Of a stretch of 64,000 nucleotides of DNA, positions 15,930 to 24,930 are shown one piece after another; position 1 is the first letter of the stretch; each line of letters begins with the position of its first letter. Source of the stretch: Clostridia bacterium (GTDB lineage: Bacteria; Bacillota; Clostridia; Oscillospirales; Acutalibacteraceae); contig JAGBSO010000030.1 of assembly GCA_017631795.1 (NCBI GenBank), positions 62,001 to 126,000 of the forward strand. The letters run 5' to 3'. Under the pieces are notes generated by a model. That model did not search any database, was not told the origin of the DNA, and was given only the letters and a program-made list of their open reading frames with translations. A program made the position numbers and the translations under genes.

Positions 15930-17846
15930 ATGCCTTTAATGACAACAGCTCAGGCGCTTGTAAAGTTCCTTGATAATCAGTATGTTTCCTTCGACGGTAA
16001 GGAAAATAAGTTTGTAGACGGTATTTTTACCGTTTTCGGACACGGTATCGTTGTCGGTCTCGGTCAGGCTCTTGACGAAAATCCCGGCGGACTTCGTGTT
16101 TATCAGGGTAAGAATGAGCAGGGAATGGCTCATGCCGCAACAGCTTATGCAAAAGAAAACAACAGAAGAAGAATCATTGCCTGTTCTTCATCAATCGGCC
16201 CCGGCAGTGCCAATATGGTAACTGCAGCTGCCACTGCAACAGTAAACAACGTTCCTCTTCTTCTTTTTACTGCTGACACATTCTCAACACGTCAGCCTGA
16301 TCCTGTTCTTCAGCAGTTTGAACAGCCCTATTCACTTGCAATCACAACAAATGACGCATTCAAGCCTGTCTGCAGATACTGGGACAGAATTGCCAGACCA
16401 GAACAGCTTATGTCTGCAATGATAAATGCAATGCGTGTTCTTACAGACCCTTCATGCACAGGTGCCGTAAATATTTCTCTTTGTCAGGATGTTGAGGGTG
16501 AAGCATATGATTATCCCGAAGAATTCTTTAAGAAGAGAGTTCACAGAATCACAAGAGTTACTGCTCCCGATGAAGAAATTGAAGATATTGCTCAGGTTAT
16601 CGCATCAGCAAAGAGACCGATGGTTATCTGCGGCGGTGGCGTAAGATATTCCGAAGCAGGTCAGGCGCTTGTTGATTTCTGCGAAAAGTTCAATATTCCT
16701 TATGGCGAAACTCAGGCAGGAAAGAGTGCAACATTCTCATCAAACCGTTATAACATGGGCGGTGTCGGTGTTACAGGTAACTCATCAGGTAATGATGTTG
16801 CAAAAATTGCAGACTGCATAATCGGTATCGGCACTCGTTTTTCTGATTTCACAACCGCATCAAAGTCTCTTTATCCCGAAAAACAGGTTGTAACAATAAA
16901 CACATCCCGTTTTGATGCCTATAAACTCGGTGCAACAAAGGCAGTGGGTGATGCAAAGGCTACACTTCTTAAACTCACTGAAGTTCTTGAAGCCAAAGGC
17001 TATAAATCTGAGTATACAGATGAATTTGACAATGCAAAAAAAGCATGGAATGATGAGATGGATATGCTTTCATCATATACATATGATGAAAACTTCAAAC
17101 CGCTTATCAATGCCCGTTATGATAAAACAATTCCTGAATTTGTTGAGATGTACGGTTCATCGCTCACTCAGACACAGGCTCTTGCATATATAAGAAACAA
17201 CATCGACAAGGATGCTGTTGCTGTTGCTGCATCAGGTTCACTTCCCGGTGACATGCAGAGAATGTGGACATCCGAAAGTCTTTACACATATAATATGGAA
17301 TACGGATATTCATGTATGGGTTATGAGATTTCCGGTGCATTCGGTGCAAAACTTGCGCATCCTGACAGGGAAGTATATGCTTTCTGCGGTGACGGCGGTT
17401 ATCTGATGCTTCATTCTGAACTTGTTACATCAATTCAGGAAAATGCAAAAATCAATGTTCTTATTTTTGATAATTCAGGTTTCGGTTGTATCAATAATCT
17501 TCAGATGAGCAACGGTATCGGCAACCTTGCAACAGAGTTCAGAAAGAGAGATGAAAACGGTAAACTTCTCGGTGCTCTTATGCCTATGGATTTTGCAATG
17601 AGTGCTGCAGGTTACGGTTGTAAAACTTATACTGTCAGAACTCTTGAAGACCTTGAATTTGCTCTTGAAGACAGTAAGAAACAGACAGTTTCAACTCTTA
17701 TAGATATAAAAGTTCTCCCCAAATCAATGACAGACGGTTACGGTGCATGGTGGAATGTAGGTCTTGCATCTGTATCCGGAAGTGAAAGTGTAAGGGAAGC
17801 TTATAAAAATAAAACAGAAAATCTTAAAAAAGCGAGGAAGTATTGA
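15930..17846 (+). CDS. iolD: 3D-(3,5/4)-trihydroxycyclohexane-1,2-dione hydrolase
   Basis: A 638-residue thiamine-diphosphate enzyme that opens the six-membered ring of the inositol-derived diketone. Three domains are visible: an N-terminal pyrimidine-binding domain with the catalytic Glu in NEQGMAHAA, a central DHS-like domain ([12 protein letters not shown]), and a C-terminal domain with the diphosphate/Mg motif GDGGYLML...NSGFGCINN. An AAGGAGG site precedes the start. The length is normal for IolD. Confidence 0.95.
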   Translation: MPLMTTAQALVKFLDNQYVSFDGKENKFVDGIFTVFGHGIVVGLGQALDENPGGLRVYQGKNEQGMAHAATAYAKENNRRRIIACSSSIGPGSANMVTAAATATVNNVPLLLFTADTFSTRQPDPVLQQFEQPYSLAITTNDAFKPVCRYWDRIARPEQLMSAMINAMRVLTDPSCTGAVNISLCQDVEGEAYDYPEEFFKKRVHRITRVTAPDEEIEDIAQVIASAKRPMVICGGGVRYSEAGQALVDFCEKFNIPYGETQAGKSATFSSNRYNMGGVGVTGNSSGNDVAKIADCIIGIGTRFSDFTTASKSLYPEKQVVTINTSRFDAYKLGATKAVGDAKATLLKLTEVLEAKGYKSEYTDEFDNAKKAWNDEMDMLSSYTYDENFKPLINARYDKTIPEFVEMYGSSLTQTQALAYIRNNIDKDAVAVAASGSLPGDMQRMWTSESLYTYNMEYGYSCMGYEISGAFGAKLAHPDREVYAFCGDGGYLMLHSELVTSIQENAKINVLIFDNSGFGCINNLQMSNGIGNLATEFRKRDENGKLLGALMPMDFAMSAAGYGCKTYTVRTLEDLEFALEDSKKQTVSTLIDIKVLPKSMTDGYGAWWNVGLASVSGSESVREAYKNKTENLKKARKY

Positions 17847-17847
17847 T

Positions 17848-18741
17848 ATGCTTGATAAAAACAAAGTAAAACTCGGTATTGCTCCCATTGCATGGACAAA
17901 TGATGACCTGCCCGATCTCGGTGCAGAAAACACATTCCAGCAGTGCGTGTCAGAAATGGCACTTGCAGGTTTCACAGGATGTGAAGTAGGTAACAAATAC
18001 CCCAAAGATCCCGATGAACTTCATAAGTATCTTGACATCAGAGGAATTCAGATCTGTAACGCATGGTTCTCAACATTCCTCACAACAAAGCCTTATGAAG
18101 AAACAGAAGCAGAATTCATCAAGCACATCACATTCCTTAAGGCTATGGGTGCAAAGGTTGTAGGTGTTTCAGAACAGGGACACTCAATTCAGGGCACAGA
18201 TAAATCTGTTTTTGATGAAAAGTATGTAATGAATGATGCAGAATGGGATATGCTTTGCACAGGTCTCAACAAGCTCGGTAAAGTTGCAAAGGATATGGGA
18301 ATCACTCTCACATTCCATCATCACATGGGTACTGTTGTGCAGACTGCAGCAGAAATCGACAGACTTATGGAAAACACAGATCCCGAACTTTTCAATCTTC
18401 TCTTTGACTCAGGTCATCTTGCATACTGCGGTGAAGATTATATGTCAGTACTCAAAAAGTACATCGGCAGAATCAAGCATGTTCATCTCAAGGATATCCG
18501 TCCCGAAGTTGTTGCAGAAGTCAAGAAAAACGGTCTTAGCTTCCTTGAAGGTGTAAGAATGGGTACATTTACAGTTCCCGGAGACGGTGCAATTGACTTT
18601 GAACCTATTTTTAAAGTGCTTGAAGAAAATGACTATGAAGGTTATGTTCTTGTTGAAGCAGAACAGGATCCCGCAAAGGCAAATCCCTTTGAATATGCAG
18701 TAAAAGCAAGAAAATATATCAGAGAAAAATCAGGACTTTAA
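17848..18741 (+). CDS. iolE: Inosose dehydratase
   Basis: A 297-residue xylose-isomerase-like TIM barrel that dehydrates 2-keto-myo-inositol (scyllo-inosose). The N-terminus ([18 protein letters not shown]) is characteristic of IolE. Metal ligands are suggested by the Glu of GCEVGNKYP, the His residues of LTFHHHMGT, the Asp of [17 protein letters not shown] and a final Glu in LVEAEQD. It starts 2 nt after iolD, so translation is coupled. Confidence 0.94.
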   Translation: MLDKNKVKLGIAPIAWTNDDLPDLGAENTFQQCVSEMALAGFTGCEVGNKYPKDPDELHKYLDIRGIQICNAWFSTFLTTKPYEETEAEFIKHITFLKAMGAKVVGVSEQGHSIQGTDKSVFDEKYVMNDAEWDMLCTGLNKLGKVAKDMGITLTFHHHMGTVVQTAAEIDRLMENTDPELFNLLFDSGHLAYCGEDYMSVLKKYIGRIKHVHLKDIRPEVVAEVKKNGLSFLEGVRMGTFTVPGDGAIDFEPIFKVLEENDYEGYVLVEAEQDPAKANPFEYAVKARKYIREKSGL

Positions 18742-18755
18742 TTAGGAGAATAAAA

Positions 18756-20261
18756 ATGGAAAAATTACAGTATTTTGTAAACGGTGAATTCAGGGATTCA
18801 AAGACAGATGTCTGGTATGACCTTCACAACCCCAGCACAGGTGAAGTAACAGGTCAGGCTCCCTGCTGTACAAATGATGAAGTTCTTGAAGCAATTGAGG
18901 CAGCAAAGGCAGCTTATCCTGCATGGAGTGCTACACCCGCTATCAAGAGAGCTCAGATTCTTTATAATGTACGTGATCTTCTTATAAAAAATATGGAAGA
19001 ACTCACAACCCTTGTTGCAGAAGAAAACGGCAAGGTATGGGGCGAAGCTGAAGGTGACGTTCTCAAAGCAAAGGAAGGCACAGAACTTGCAACTCAGGTT
19101 CCTTCACTCATGATGGGTGAAAGCCTTATGGATGCTTCTTCAGGCTTTGATACAACTCTTTACCGTGAATCAATGGGTGTTTTTGCAGGTATCGTTCCCG
19201 TAAATTTCCCCGCAATGATTCCTTTCGGCTGGATGGTTCCCACATGTGTTGCATGCGGTAATACAATCGTTCTTAAAGCAGCCTCTCTCACACCGAGAAC
19301 TGCTCTCAGAATTGCAGAACTTTATAAAGAAGCCGGCATGCCTGACGGTGTTGTCAATGTTGTTACATGCTCAAGAAATGAAATCAACACTCTTCTTGAC
19401 CATCCCGACATCAAGGGTATAACATTTGTAGGTTCAACTCCCGTTGGTAAGCTCATTTATGAAAGAGCAGCCAAAGCAGGCAAGAGAGTACAGGCTCTCT
19501 GTCAGGCTAAAAACCATGCGCTTGTTCTTGAAGATGCTCCCATTGAGAGAACTGTTGCAGGTATCATCAACTCTGCTTACGGTTGTGCAGGTCAGCGTTG
19601 CATGGCACTTTCATGCTGTGTTGTTCAGGAATCAATTGCAGACAGATTTGTTGCTGAACTCAAAAAACAGGCAATGAATATCAAGGTCGGCAAATCAGTT
19701 GATAAAACATCAAAACTCGGACCTCTTACATACAAGAAACACTATGACGAAGTTGTTGCAGATATCGAAAAAGGTGTCAGAGAAGGTGCAACACTTGTTC
19801 TTGACGGCAGAAATCCCGAACTTCCCGAAGAAATCAAGAACGGTTACTTTGTAGGCCCCACAATCTTTGATAATGTAACAGAAGATATGACTATCGGCAG
19901 AGATGAAGTTTTCGGACCTGTTCTTTGCGTGAAGAGAGTAAAGGATTTCCACGAAGGTCTTGCAGTTATGAATGCTAATCCTTACGCAAACGGTTCTGTA
20001 ATTTTCACACAGAACGGCCACTATGCAAGAGAATTCGCACGTCATACTCACGGCGGTATGGTTGGTGTCAATGTTGGTATTCCCGTACCCATCGGATTCT
20101 TCCCCTTCTCAGGTCATAAGGACTCATTCTTCGGTGATCTTCATTGTCTTGGCAAGGATGCTTATCGTTTCTTCACAGAAAGCAAATGTGTAACAACACG
20201 TTGGTTTGATGAAGAAGAAATCAAGAAGACAGAAGTTTCCACATGGGACGGCACTATCTGA
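18756..20261 (+). CDS. iolA: CoA-acylating malonate/methylmalonate-semialdehyde dehydrogenase
   Basis: A 501-residue aldehyde dehydrogenase of the MmsA branch, which converts malonate semialdehyde to acetyl-CoA and CO2 with NAD. The family motifs are present: MGVFAGIVPVNFPAMIPFGW, the NAD-binding GSTPVGK, and the nucleophilic Cys in GCAGQRCMAL. As in other MmsA proteins, the general-base Glu of ordinary aldehyde dehydrogenases is replaced at AKNHALVLEDA. It ends the carbon flow of the inositol pathway. Confidence 0.94.
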   Translation: MEKLQYFVNGEFRDSKTDVWYDLHNPSTGEVTGQAPCCTNDEVLEAIEAAKAAYPAWSATPAIKRAQILYNVRDLLIKNMEELTTLVAEENGKVWGEAEGDVLKAKEGTELATQVPSLMMGESLMDASSGFDTTLYRESMGVFAGIVPVNFPAMIPFGWMVPTCVACGNTIVLKAASLTPRTALRIAELYKEAGMPDGVVNVVTCSRNEINTLLDHPDIKGITFVGSTPVGKLIYERAAKAGKRVQALCQAKNHALVLEDAPIERTVAGIINSAYGCAGQRCMALSCCVVQESIADRFVAELKKQAMNIKVGKSVDKTSKLGPLTYKKHYDEVVADIEKGVREGATLVLDGRNPELPEEIKNGYFVGPTIFDNVTEDMTIGRDEVFGPVLCVKRVKDFHEGLAVMNANPYANGSVIFTQNGHYAREFARHTHGGMVGVNVGIPVPIGFFPFSGHKDSFFGDLHCLGKDAYRFFTESKCVTTRWFDEEEIKKTEVSTWDGTI

Positions 20262-20288
20262 TTTTATAATTGAAAGGAAAAGATAATT

Positions 20289-21296
20289 ATGCTTAATATC
20301 GGTATTATCGGTGCAGGACGCATCGGCAAGGTTCACCTTGAATCAATTTCATATCACGTAAAGAACGCAGTTGTAACAGCAATCGCAGACCCCTTTATGA
20401 ATGATGAAACAAAGGCATTCTGTGAAGGCTTCGGTGTTGAAAAAATCTATACAGATTACAAGAAAATCATAGAAGATGAAACAATCGACGCAGTTCTTGT
20501 ATGTTCATCAACTGATACTCATGCACCTATTTCAATCGAAGCAATCAACGCAGGCAAGCATGTTTTCTGTGAAAAACCCCTTGCAAACACTGTTGACAAA
20601 ATTCTTGAAATTGCAGATGCTCTCAAAGCTCATCCCGAGGTTAAATTCCAGGTAGGTTTCAACCGCCGTTTTGACCATAACTTTGCAGCAGTCCGCAAGG
20701 CTTATGACGAAGGCAGAATCGGTGATGCTCAGATTCTTAAAATCACATCACGTGACCCTCAGGCTCCTCCTGTAGGCTACTGTGCAGCAAGCATCTTCCT
20801 TGATATGACAATTCACGATTTTGATATGGCTTGCTTCCTTACAAACAGTGATGTTGAAGAACTTTATGTTTATGCTGATGCTCTTATCAATCCCGGAATC
20901 CGTGAATACGGTGATTTTGATACAGCTATCATTTCAATGAAAATGGAAAACGGTGCTCTTGCTGTTATTGATAACTCACGTCAGGCAATGTACGGCTATG
21001 ACCAGAGAGCAGAGCTCTTCGGTTCAAAGGGTATGGTTGCAACTGCTAACGATACACTTTCAACTGCAGTTGTTTCCGATGCTAACGGTGTTACAGGTGA
21101 AAAACCGCTCTATTTCTTCCTTGAAAGATATATGGGTTCATTCTCAGAAGAAGTCAGACAGTTTGTTGATTGCTGTGTAAACGATAAGGAAACACCTGTC
21201 GGTATTCATGCAGGTCTTCAGTCTGTTAAAATCGCTCTTGCTGCTGAAAAATCAGCAAACGAAGGCAGACCTGTCAAACTTTCAGAAATTCAGTAA
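20289..21296 (+). CDS. iolG: Inositol 2-dehydrogenase
   Basis: A 335-residue Gfo/Idh/MocA oxidoreductase that starts the pathway by oxidising myo-inositol to scyllo-inosose with NAD. The Rossmann motif GAGRIGKVH lies at 7-15, CEKPLA near residue 96 carries the catalytic Lys, and the His/Asp pair is in MTIHDFDM near 175. A GAAAGGAA site precedes the ATG. It is last in the operon and followed by a strong terminator. Confidence 0.93.
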   Translation: MLNIGIIGAGRIGKVHLESISYHVKNAVVTAIADPFMNDETKAFCEGFGVEKIYTDYKKIIEDETIDAVLVCSSTDTHAPISIEAINAGKHVFCEKPLANTVDKILEIADALKAHPEVKFQVGFNRRFDHNFAAVRKAYDEGRIGDAQILKITSRDPQAPPVGYCAASIFLDMTIHDFDMACFLTNSDVEELYVYADALINPGIREYGDFDTAIISMKMENGALAVIDNSRQAMYGYDQRAELFGSKGMVATANDTLSTAVVSDANGVTGEKPLYFFLERYMGSFSEEVRQFVDCCVNDKETPVGIHAGLQSVKIALAAEKSANEGRPVKLSEIQ

Positions 21297-21307
21297 TAAA
21301 AAATTTT

Positions 21308-21336
21308 CAGACTGTCGGAAGACGGTCTGATTTTTT
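21308..21336 (+). terminator. Terminator of the iolC-iolG operon
   Basis: A 9-bp stem (21308-21316 with 21321-21329, one G-U pair), a GGAA tetraloop and six T residues. Confidence 0.92.
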
Positions 21337-21346
21337 GTAAATACTC

Positions 21347-21375
21347 TTGAAAACTTTGTGTTCCTATTATATAAT
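21347..21375 (+). promoter_or_regulatory. Promoter of the second Gfo/Idh gene
   Basis: TTGAAA (21347-21352), 17 nt, TATAAT (21370-21375). Confidence 0.7.
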
Positions 21376-21396
21376 ATCACCGAAAGAAGTGATATT
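21373..21396. promoter_or_regulatory. Dyad from the -10 box to the ribosome site
   Basis: AATATCAC (21373-21380) and GTGATATT (21389-21396) are a perfect inverted repeat with an 8-nt spacer. The left arm overlaps the -10 box, so it is probably a DNA operator rather than an RNA hairpin. Confidence 0.45.
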
Positions 21397-21398
21397 CC

Positions 21399-22385
21399 AT
21401 GAATAAACTCAGAGTTGCAATTGTCGGCTGCGGAAATGTAAGCAAAAGGCATTTTGAAGCAGCATTTCAGAATGAAAACAGCGTGCTTGTAGCCTGCTGT
21501 GACAATGTTTCATCAAAAGCAGACAATATGGCTGAAAAGTATAATATAAAAGCTTATTATTCATTCGACGAGATGATGAATGATGCTGATTTTGATGTGC
21601 TTCACATATGTACACCGCATTATCTTCATGCACCTATGGCAATTGCTGCAATGGAAAAAGGAAAGCATGTTTTCTGTGAAAAACCGCTTGCAATACATTA
21701 TGACGATGCAGTGAAAATGTGTGAATGTGCAGAAAGGAACAGTGTTTATCTTGCTGCATGTTTCCAGAACAGATATAACCTTTCTTCACAGTATATAAAA
21801 GATATTGTGAAGAGCGAAAAACTCGGAAAAATCGTTGCTGTCAAAGGCAATGTCACATGGGACAGAGATGAAGAATATTATTCGGATGACTGGCACGGCA
21901 CTCTTGATAAAGAGGGTGGCGGTGTTATTATAAACCAGTGCATACATACTCTTGACCTTATTCAGTGGCTCGTTGATGATGAAGTTGTATCTGTTGACGG
22001 CAGTGTTTCACAGAAACGCCTTAAAGGCAAGGTTGAAACGGAAGACACAGCAGATGCACTTATTAAATTCTCAAACGGTGTGGAAGCTTTGTTTTACGGT
22101 ACATTGTGTTACAAAACAAATTCTTCTGTATTCCTTGAAATTCTTTTTGAAAAAGGCAAAGTTGTTATGTATGATGACCTTGTGACAACAGATAAAAACG
22201 GTAACAGGGAAGTCGTTGCACTGAAAAAATCAACAGATGTAAAGAATTACTGGGGAACAAGCCATAAAATAATTATAGATGATTTCTATGATTGTGTGGT
22301 TAATAAAAAAGAGTTTCTTGTCAACGGAAAATCAGGCAGTATAGCAGTCAGAATAGTTGATGAACTCTATAAATCGGCAAGATAA
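21399..22385 (+). CDS. Gfo/Idh/MocA family oxidoreductase
   Basis: A 328-residue NAD(P)-dependent sugar or cyclitol dehydrogenase. It shows a Rossmann GCGNVSKRH motif (10-18), CEKPLAI with the conserved Lys near residue 94, and the active-site INQCIHTLDLIQW near 185-197. It is only distantly similar to IolG in this window. Its place directly after the iol operon, under its own promoter, suggests a side substrate such as scyllo-inositol or an inositol-linked sugar. The substrate cannot be read from the sequence. Confidence 0.88.
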   Translation: MNKLRVAIVGCGNVSKRHFEAAFQNENSVLVACCDNVSSKADNMAEKYNIKAYYSFDEMMNDADFDVLHICTPHYLHAPMAIAAMEKGKHVFCEKPLAIHYDDAVKMCECAERNSVYLAACFQNRYNLSSQYIKDIVKSEKLGKIVAVKGNVTWDRDEEYYSDDWHGTLDKEGGGVIINQCIHTLDLIQWLVDDEVVSVDGSVSQKRLKGKVETEDTADALIKFSNGVEALFYGTLCYKTNSSVFLEILFEKGKVVMYDDLVTTDKNGNREVVALKKSTDVKNYWGTSHKIIIDDFYDCVVNKKEFLVNGKSGSIAVRIVDELYKSAR

Positions 22386-22393
22386 AAAATCAA

Positions 22394-22428
22394 CCGTATT
22401 TCCATCACAGGGAAGTACGGCTTTTTTT
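22394..22428 (+). terminator. Terminator after the second Gfo/Idh gene
   Basis: A 10-bp stem (22394-22403 with 22411-22420, one G-U pair), a 7-nt loop, then C and seven T residues. Confidence 0.88.
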
Positions 22429-22433
22429 GATGC

Positions 22434-22477
22434 TAAACAATAATTTAGTGGCGTAAAGCCACATAAATTATTGTTTA
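22434..22477. repeat. Palindromic repeat element, short copy
   Basis: 14-bp perfect outer arms (22434-22447 with 22464-22477) and a GTGGC/GCCAC inner stem around GTAAA form a 44-nt cruciform-like unit. The outer arm recurs at 30163-30243. The right arm overlaps the sigG stop codon. Confidence 0.7.
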
Positions 22478-23245
22478 CTCGTGTTCTTTGATTTTCTTTA
22501 TTGCGCTCTTTTCAAGTCTTGAAACCTGTGCCTGTGAGATTCCGACTTCATTTGCAACTTCCATTTGCGTAAGTCCGCGCATGAAACGCATTGAGAGAAT
22601 TTTCTTTTCTCTCGGATTCAGATTTTTTATGGATTCTTTTATCAGAATTTCATCTATCCAGTCCGTTTCTGAAGCATTATCACCCACCTGATCCATAACA
22701 TAAATTGTGTCACCGCCGTCAGAATATACAGGCTCATAGAGTGAAACAGGTTCAACAATTGCTTCAAGCGCAAGAACAACCTGTTCTCTCGGTTTTTCAA
22801 GTTGTTCTGCAATCTCTTCAATTGTTGCTTCTCTGTTCTGCTCATTCTGTATTTTTTCACGTATCTGCATTGCATGGTATGCAGTGTCTTTCATTGAACG
22901 GCTGACTCTGACAGTGTTGTTATCACGTAGATATCTGCGTATTTCACCTATTATCATCGGAACTGCATATGTGGAAAAACGAACATTCTGGCTTACATCA
23001 AAGTTGTCGATTGACTTGATAAGACCAATGCATCCAACCTGAAAAAGGTCATCAAGATTTTCACCTCTGTTTACAAACCGCTGAATTACAGACAGAACCA
23101 GCCTGAGATTTCCCTGAATAAGTTCTTCTCTTGCTTTTTTATCTCCGTTTCTGATTTTTTTAAGGAGTTCGATTTTTTCGCTTTCCTTAAGAATTTTCAG
23201 CTCTGATGTATTAATACCGCATATCTCAACTTTTCCCCACTGCAT
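22475..23245 (-). CDS. sigG: RNA polymerase sporulation sigma factor SigG
   Basis: The forespore-specific sigma factor directing late forespore transcription. The 256-residue protein has the SigG-typical N-terminus KVEICGINTSELKIL, region 2 (NLRLVLSVIQRF to STYAVPMIIGEIRRYLRDN), region 3 (TIEEIAEQL) and region 4 with its helix-turn-helix (TQMEVANEVGISQAQVSRLEKSAIKKI). The start is ATG at 23245 with GGAGGA at 23252-23257 (minus strand); a TTG at 23266 in frame is less likely. The ribosome site is buried in a hairpin (separate entry). It is not beside sigE/spoIIGA as in Bacillus. Confidence 0.92.
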   Translation of the reverse strand: MQWGKVEICGINTSELKILKESEKIELLKKIRNGDKKAREELIQGNLRLVLSVIQRFVNRGENLDDLFQVGCIGLIKSIDNFDVSQNVRFSTYAVPMIIGEIRRYLRDNNTVRVSRSMKDTAYHAMQIREKIQNEQNREATIEEIAEQLEKPREQVVLALEAIVEPVSLYEPVYSDGGDTIYVMDQVGDNASETDWIDEILIKESIKNLNPREKKILSMRFMRGLTQMEVANEVGISQAQVSRLEKSAIKKIKEHE

Positions 23246-23283
23246 AAAAAAATCCTCCGTATACAAGTTATGTACACAGAGGA
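23246..23283 (-). promoter_or_regulatory. sigG leader hairpin hiding the ribosome-binding site
   Basis: Read on the minus strand, 23283-23272 pairs with 23264-23253 in a 12-bp stem (two G-U pairs, 7-nt loop). The 3' arm contains the GGAGGA site and is followed by seven U residues ending at the start codon. It could repress translation, or act as a terminator-like attenuator. Confidence 0.6.
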
Positions 23284-23340
23284 TATTTTTATTATAGCCT
23301 TATTTAGTTTTGATTAAACAGTCAATGTTTTCCAATACAG

Positions 23341-24825
23341 TTATTTTGAAACGTCCATTGATGCCATAGTGTTATGACGTCTTTCGAGAAGCTCATTATA
23401 CATTCTCTCACGTTTTTCCTTTGTAAGGGGATAAAGGAATTTCGGAATAACGGATAAGATACCTGTTATCTGCGGAATGCCTGTACACATTGCAAAAATC
23501 CACCATTTTGTTGTGTCAGCCTGAGATCCGATTGTTTTACCCTGAATGTAACCGATTCTGCTGAGCATGAGATTCTGCACTGAACTGTTGACAACATTTC
23601 TTACTTTCAGAATCATATCTTTTGCAATGCCGATTGTCGCTTCCATTCTGTAACCGTTTTTCCATTCGCAGTAGTCCATTGATTCGTTATAAAGCTCGGC
23701 ATTGATAACTTTTCTTGTGCCGAATGCCCACTTGTCAAAGAATGCCTGAATACCGAATGCGATACACATGGGAAGTGTTTTTGTATAGTTTTTGTTTATG
23801 CTTCCGAATGCAAAAACAAGCAACCACCAGAATCGTGTGTAAAGGTCTTCACCAACCCAGAGTGCTTTTGATGAGAATCTTGCTCTCATCGGTTTTACAA
23901 ATGCGTAACTGATGCTTCCTATCATACTTGACGGGAGATTCAGGATTGTCAGCAGTGTTGCAGAGCCGTGAACATCTATAAAGTAGTTCTGTGTGCTTGT
24001 GCTGATGCTGAAAATACCGAGGAAGTCCGCAAGAATCATAAGCAGTATCGGATAGTTGTTGATGACAGCTCTGAATCCTTGTTTTATATCCGGAATATCA
24101 AGTGACTGCGGAACTCTTTCTCTTGAAACAGTGAAGAAATAGAATGTGAATATGCAGGACACGATATTTGTGAAAAGTCCCATGCCGAGGAATGCTGTTC
24201 TCAATTGCATCGGAATGATACCGTTGTTTATAAGGTCAATAACCACACCCATTATGATGCCGGGTAAGTCTTCACCCATGTAACCGGTCCATAGCTCTGC
24301 CATTGTTATCAGTCGCGCTCGGTCATTCGGGTGTGGTGTTATGGTTGTCATGTAACCTGTTTTTGCCACAGATGTGAATGTTCCTGCAGTTTCTGTTATA
24401 ACATTGAATGCGAAGTAGAATATCAGTTTCGGAATATATGTACCTGCCGAATCAGGGAACAGATAGGGCATGAACCAATAAAGCGTACCGATAAGTGTCA
24501 GGGGAATCTGAAAAAACAGCATATAGGGTCTGAATTTTCCCCATCTGGTTCTTGTCCTGTCAACAAGTGTGCCGATAAGCGGGTCATTGATAATGTCCCA
24601 TGCACCTGTGAAAAGGTTTGCTGCGGCGTTGATTTTGAAGTCAATTTTAACAACGTCCCATATGAATCGGTCTTTATAACCGTTGATGTTGAAAGCATTT
24701 GAAACGTCATTGAGCAGGTATGCAAATGTTTCTTTGTTACCTACATATCTTCTGTCGTGGAACTGATAATTGGAGATATCCGAGTTCTCCAGTATCAGAT
24801 CATCTTTTTTGTCCGGTTGAGCCAT
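23341..24825 (-). CDS. GPH-family sugar:cation symporter
   Basis: A 494-residue membrane protein of the glycoside-pentoside-hexuronide (MelB) family within the MFS. The defining motif is clear: WDIINDPLIGTLVDRTRTRWGKFRPYML. About twelve hydrophobic segments follow across the length. ATG at 24825 is preferred over GTG at 24834 because GAGGTGAG then sits 5 nt upstream. It lies convergent to the iol operon with its own promoter. It is the only sugar-type transporter near the inositol genes, making myo-inositol a reasonable candidate substrate, by inference only. Confidence 0.88.
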   Translation of the reverse strand: MAQPDKKDDLILENSDISNYQFHDRRYVGNKETFAYLLNDVSNAFNINGYKDRFIWDVVKIDFKINAAANLFTGAWDIINDPLIGTLVDRTRTRWGKFRPYMLFFQIPLTLIGTLYWFMPYLFPDSAGTYIPKLIFYFAFNVITETAGTFTSVAKTGYMTTITPHPNDRARLITMAELWTGYMGEDLPGIIMGVVIDLINNGIIPMQLRTAFLGMGLFTNIVSCIFTFYFFTVSRERVPQSLDIPDIKQGFRAVINNYPILLMILADFLGIFSISTSTQNYFIDVHGSATLLTILNLPSSMIGSISYAFVKPMRARFSSKALWVGEDLYTRFWWLLVFAFGSINKNYTKTLPMCIAFGIQAFFDKWAFGTRKVINAELYNESMDYCEWKNGYRMEATIGIAKDMILKVRNVVNSSVQNLMLSRIGYIQGKTIGSQADTTKWWIFAMCTGIPQITGILSVIPKFLYPLTKEKRERMYNELLERRHNTMASMDVSK

Positions 24826-24846
24826 TTTTCTCACCTCATTTAATTA

Positions 24847-24875
24847 ATTTTATCATTTTTTGATTTTAGTGTCAA
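24847..24875 (-). promoter_or_regulatory. Promoter of the GPH symporter
   Basis: Minus strand TTGACA (plus 24870-24875), 17 nt ending TGA, TAAAAT (plus 24847-24852). Confidence 0.75.
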
Positions 24876-24890
24876 CTTGGCTAAATGAAC

Positions 24891-24924
24891 AAAAAAACAG
24901 GCTATGATTTTACACATAGCCTGT
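24891..24924 (-). terminator. Terminator after prfC
   Basis: A 10-bp perfect stem (24897-24906 with 24915-24924) with an 8-nt loop; on the minus strand it runs into seven T residues. Confidence 0.88.
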
Positions 24925-24930
24925 TTGAAT

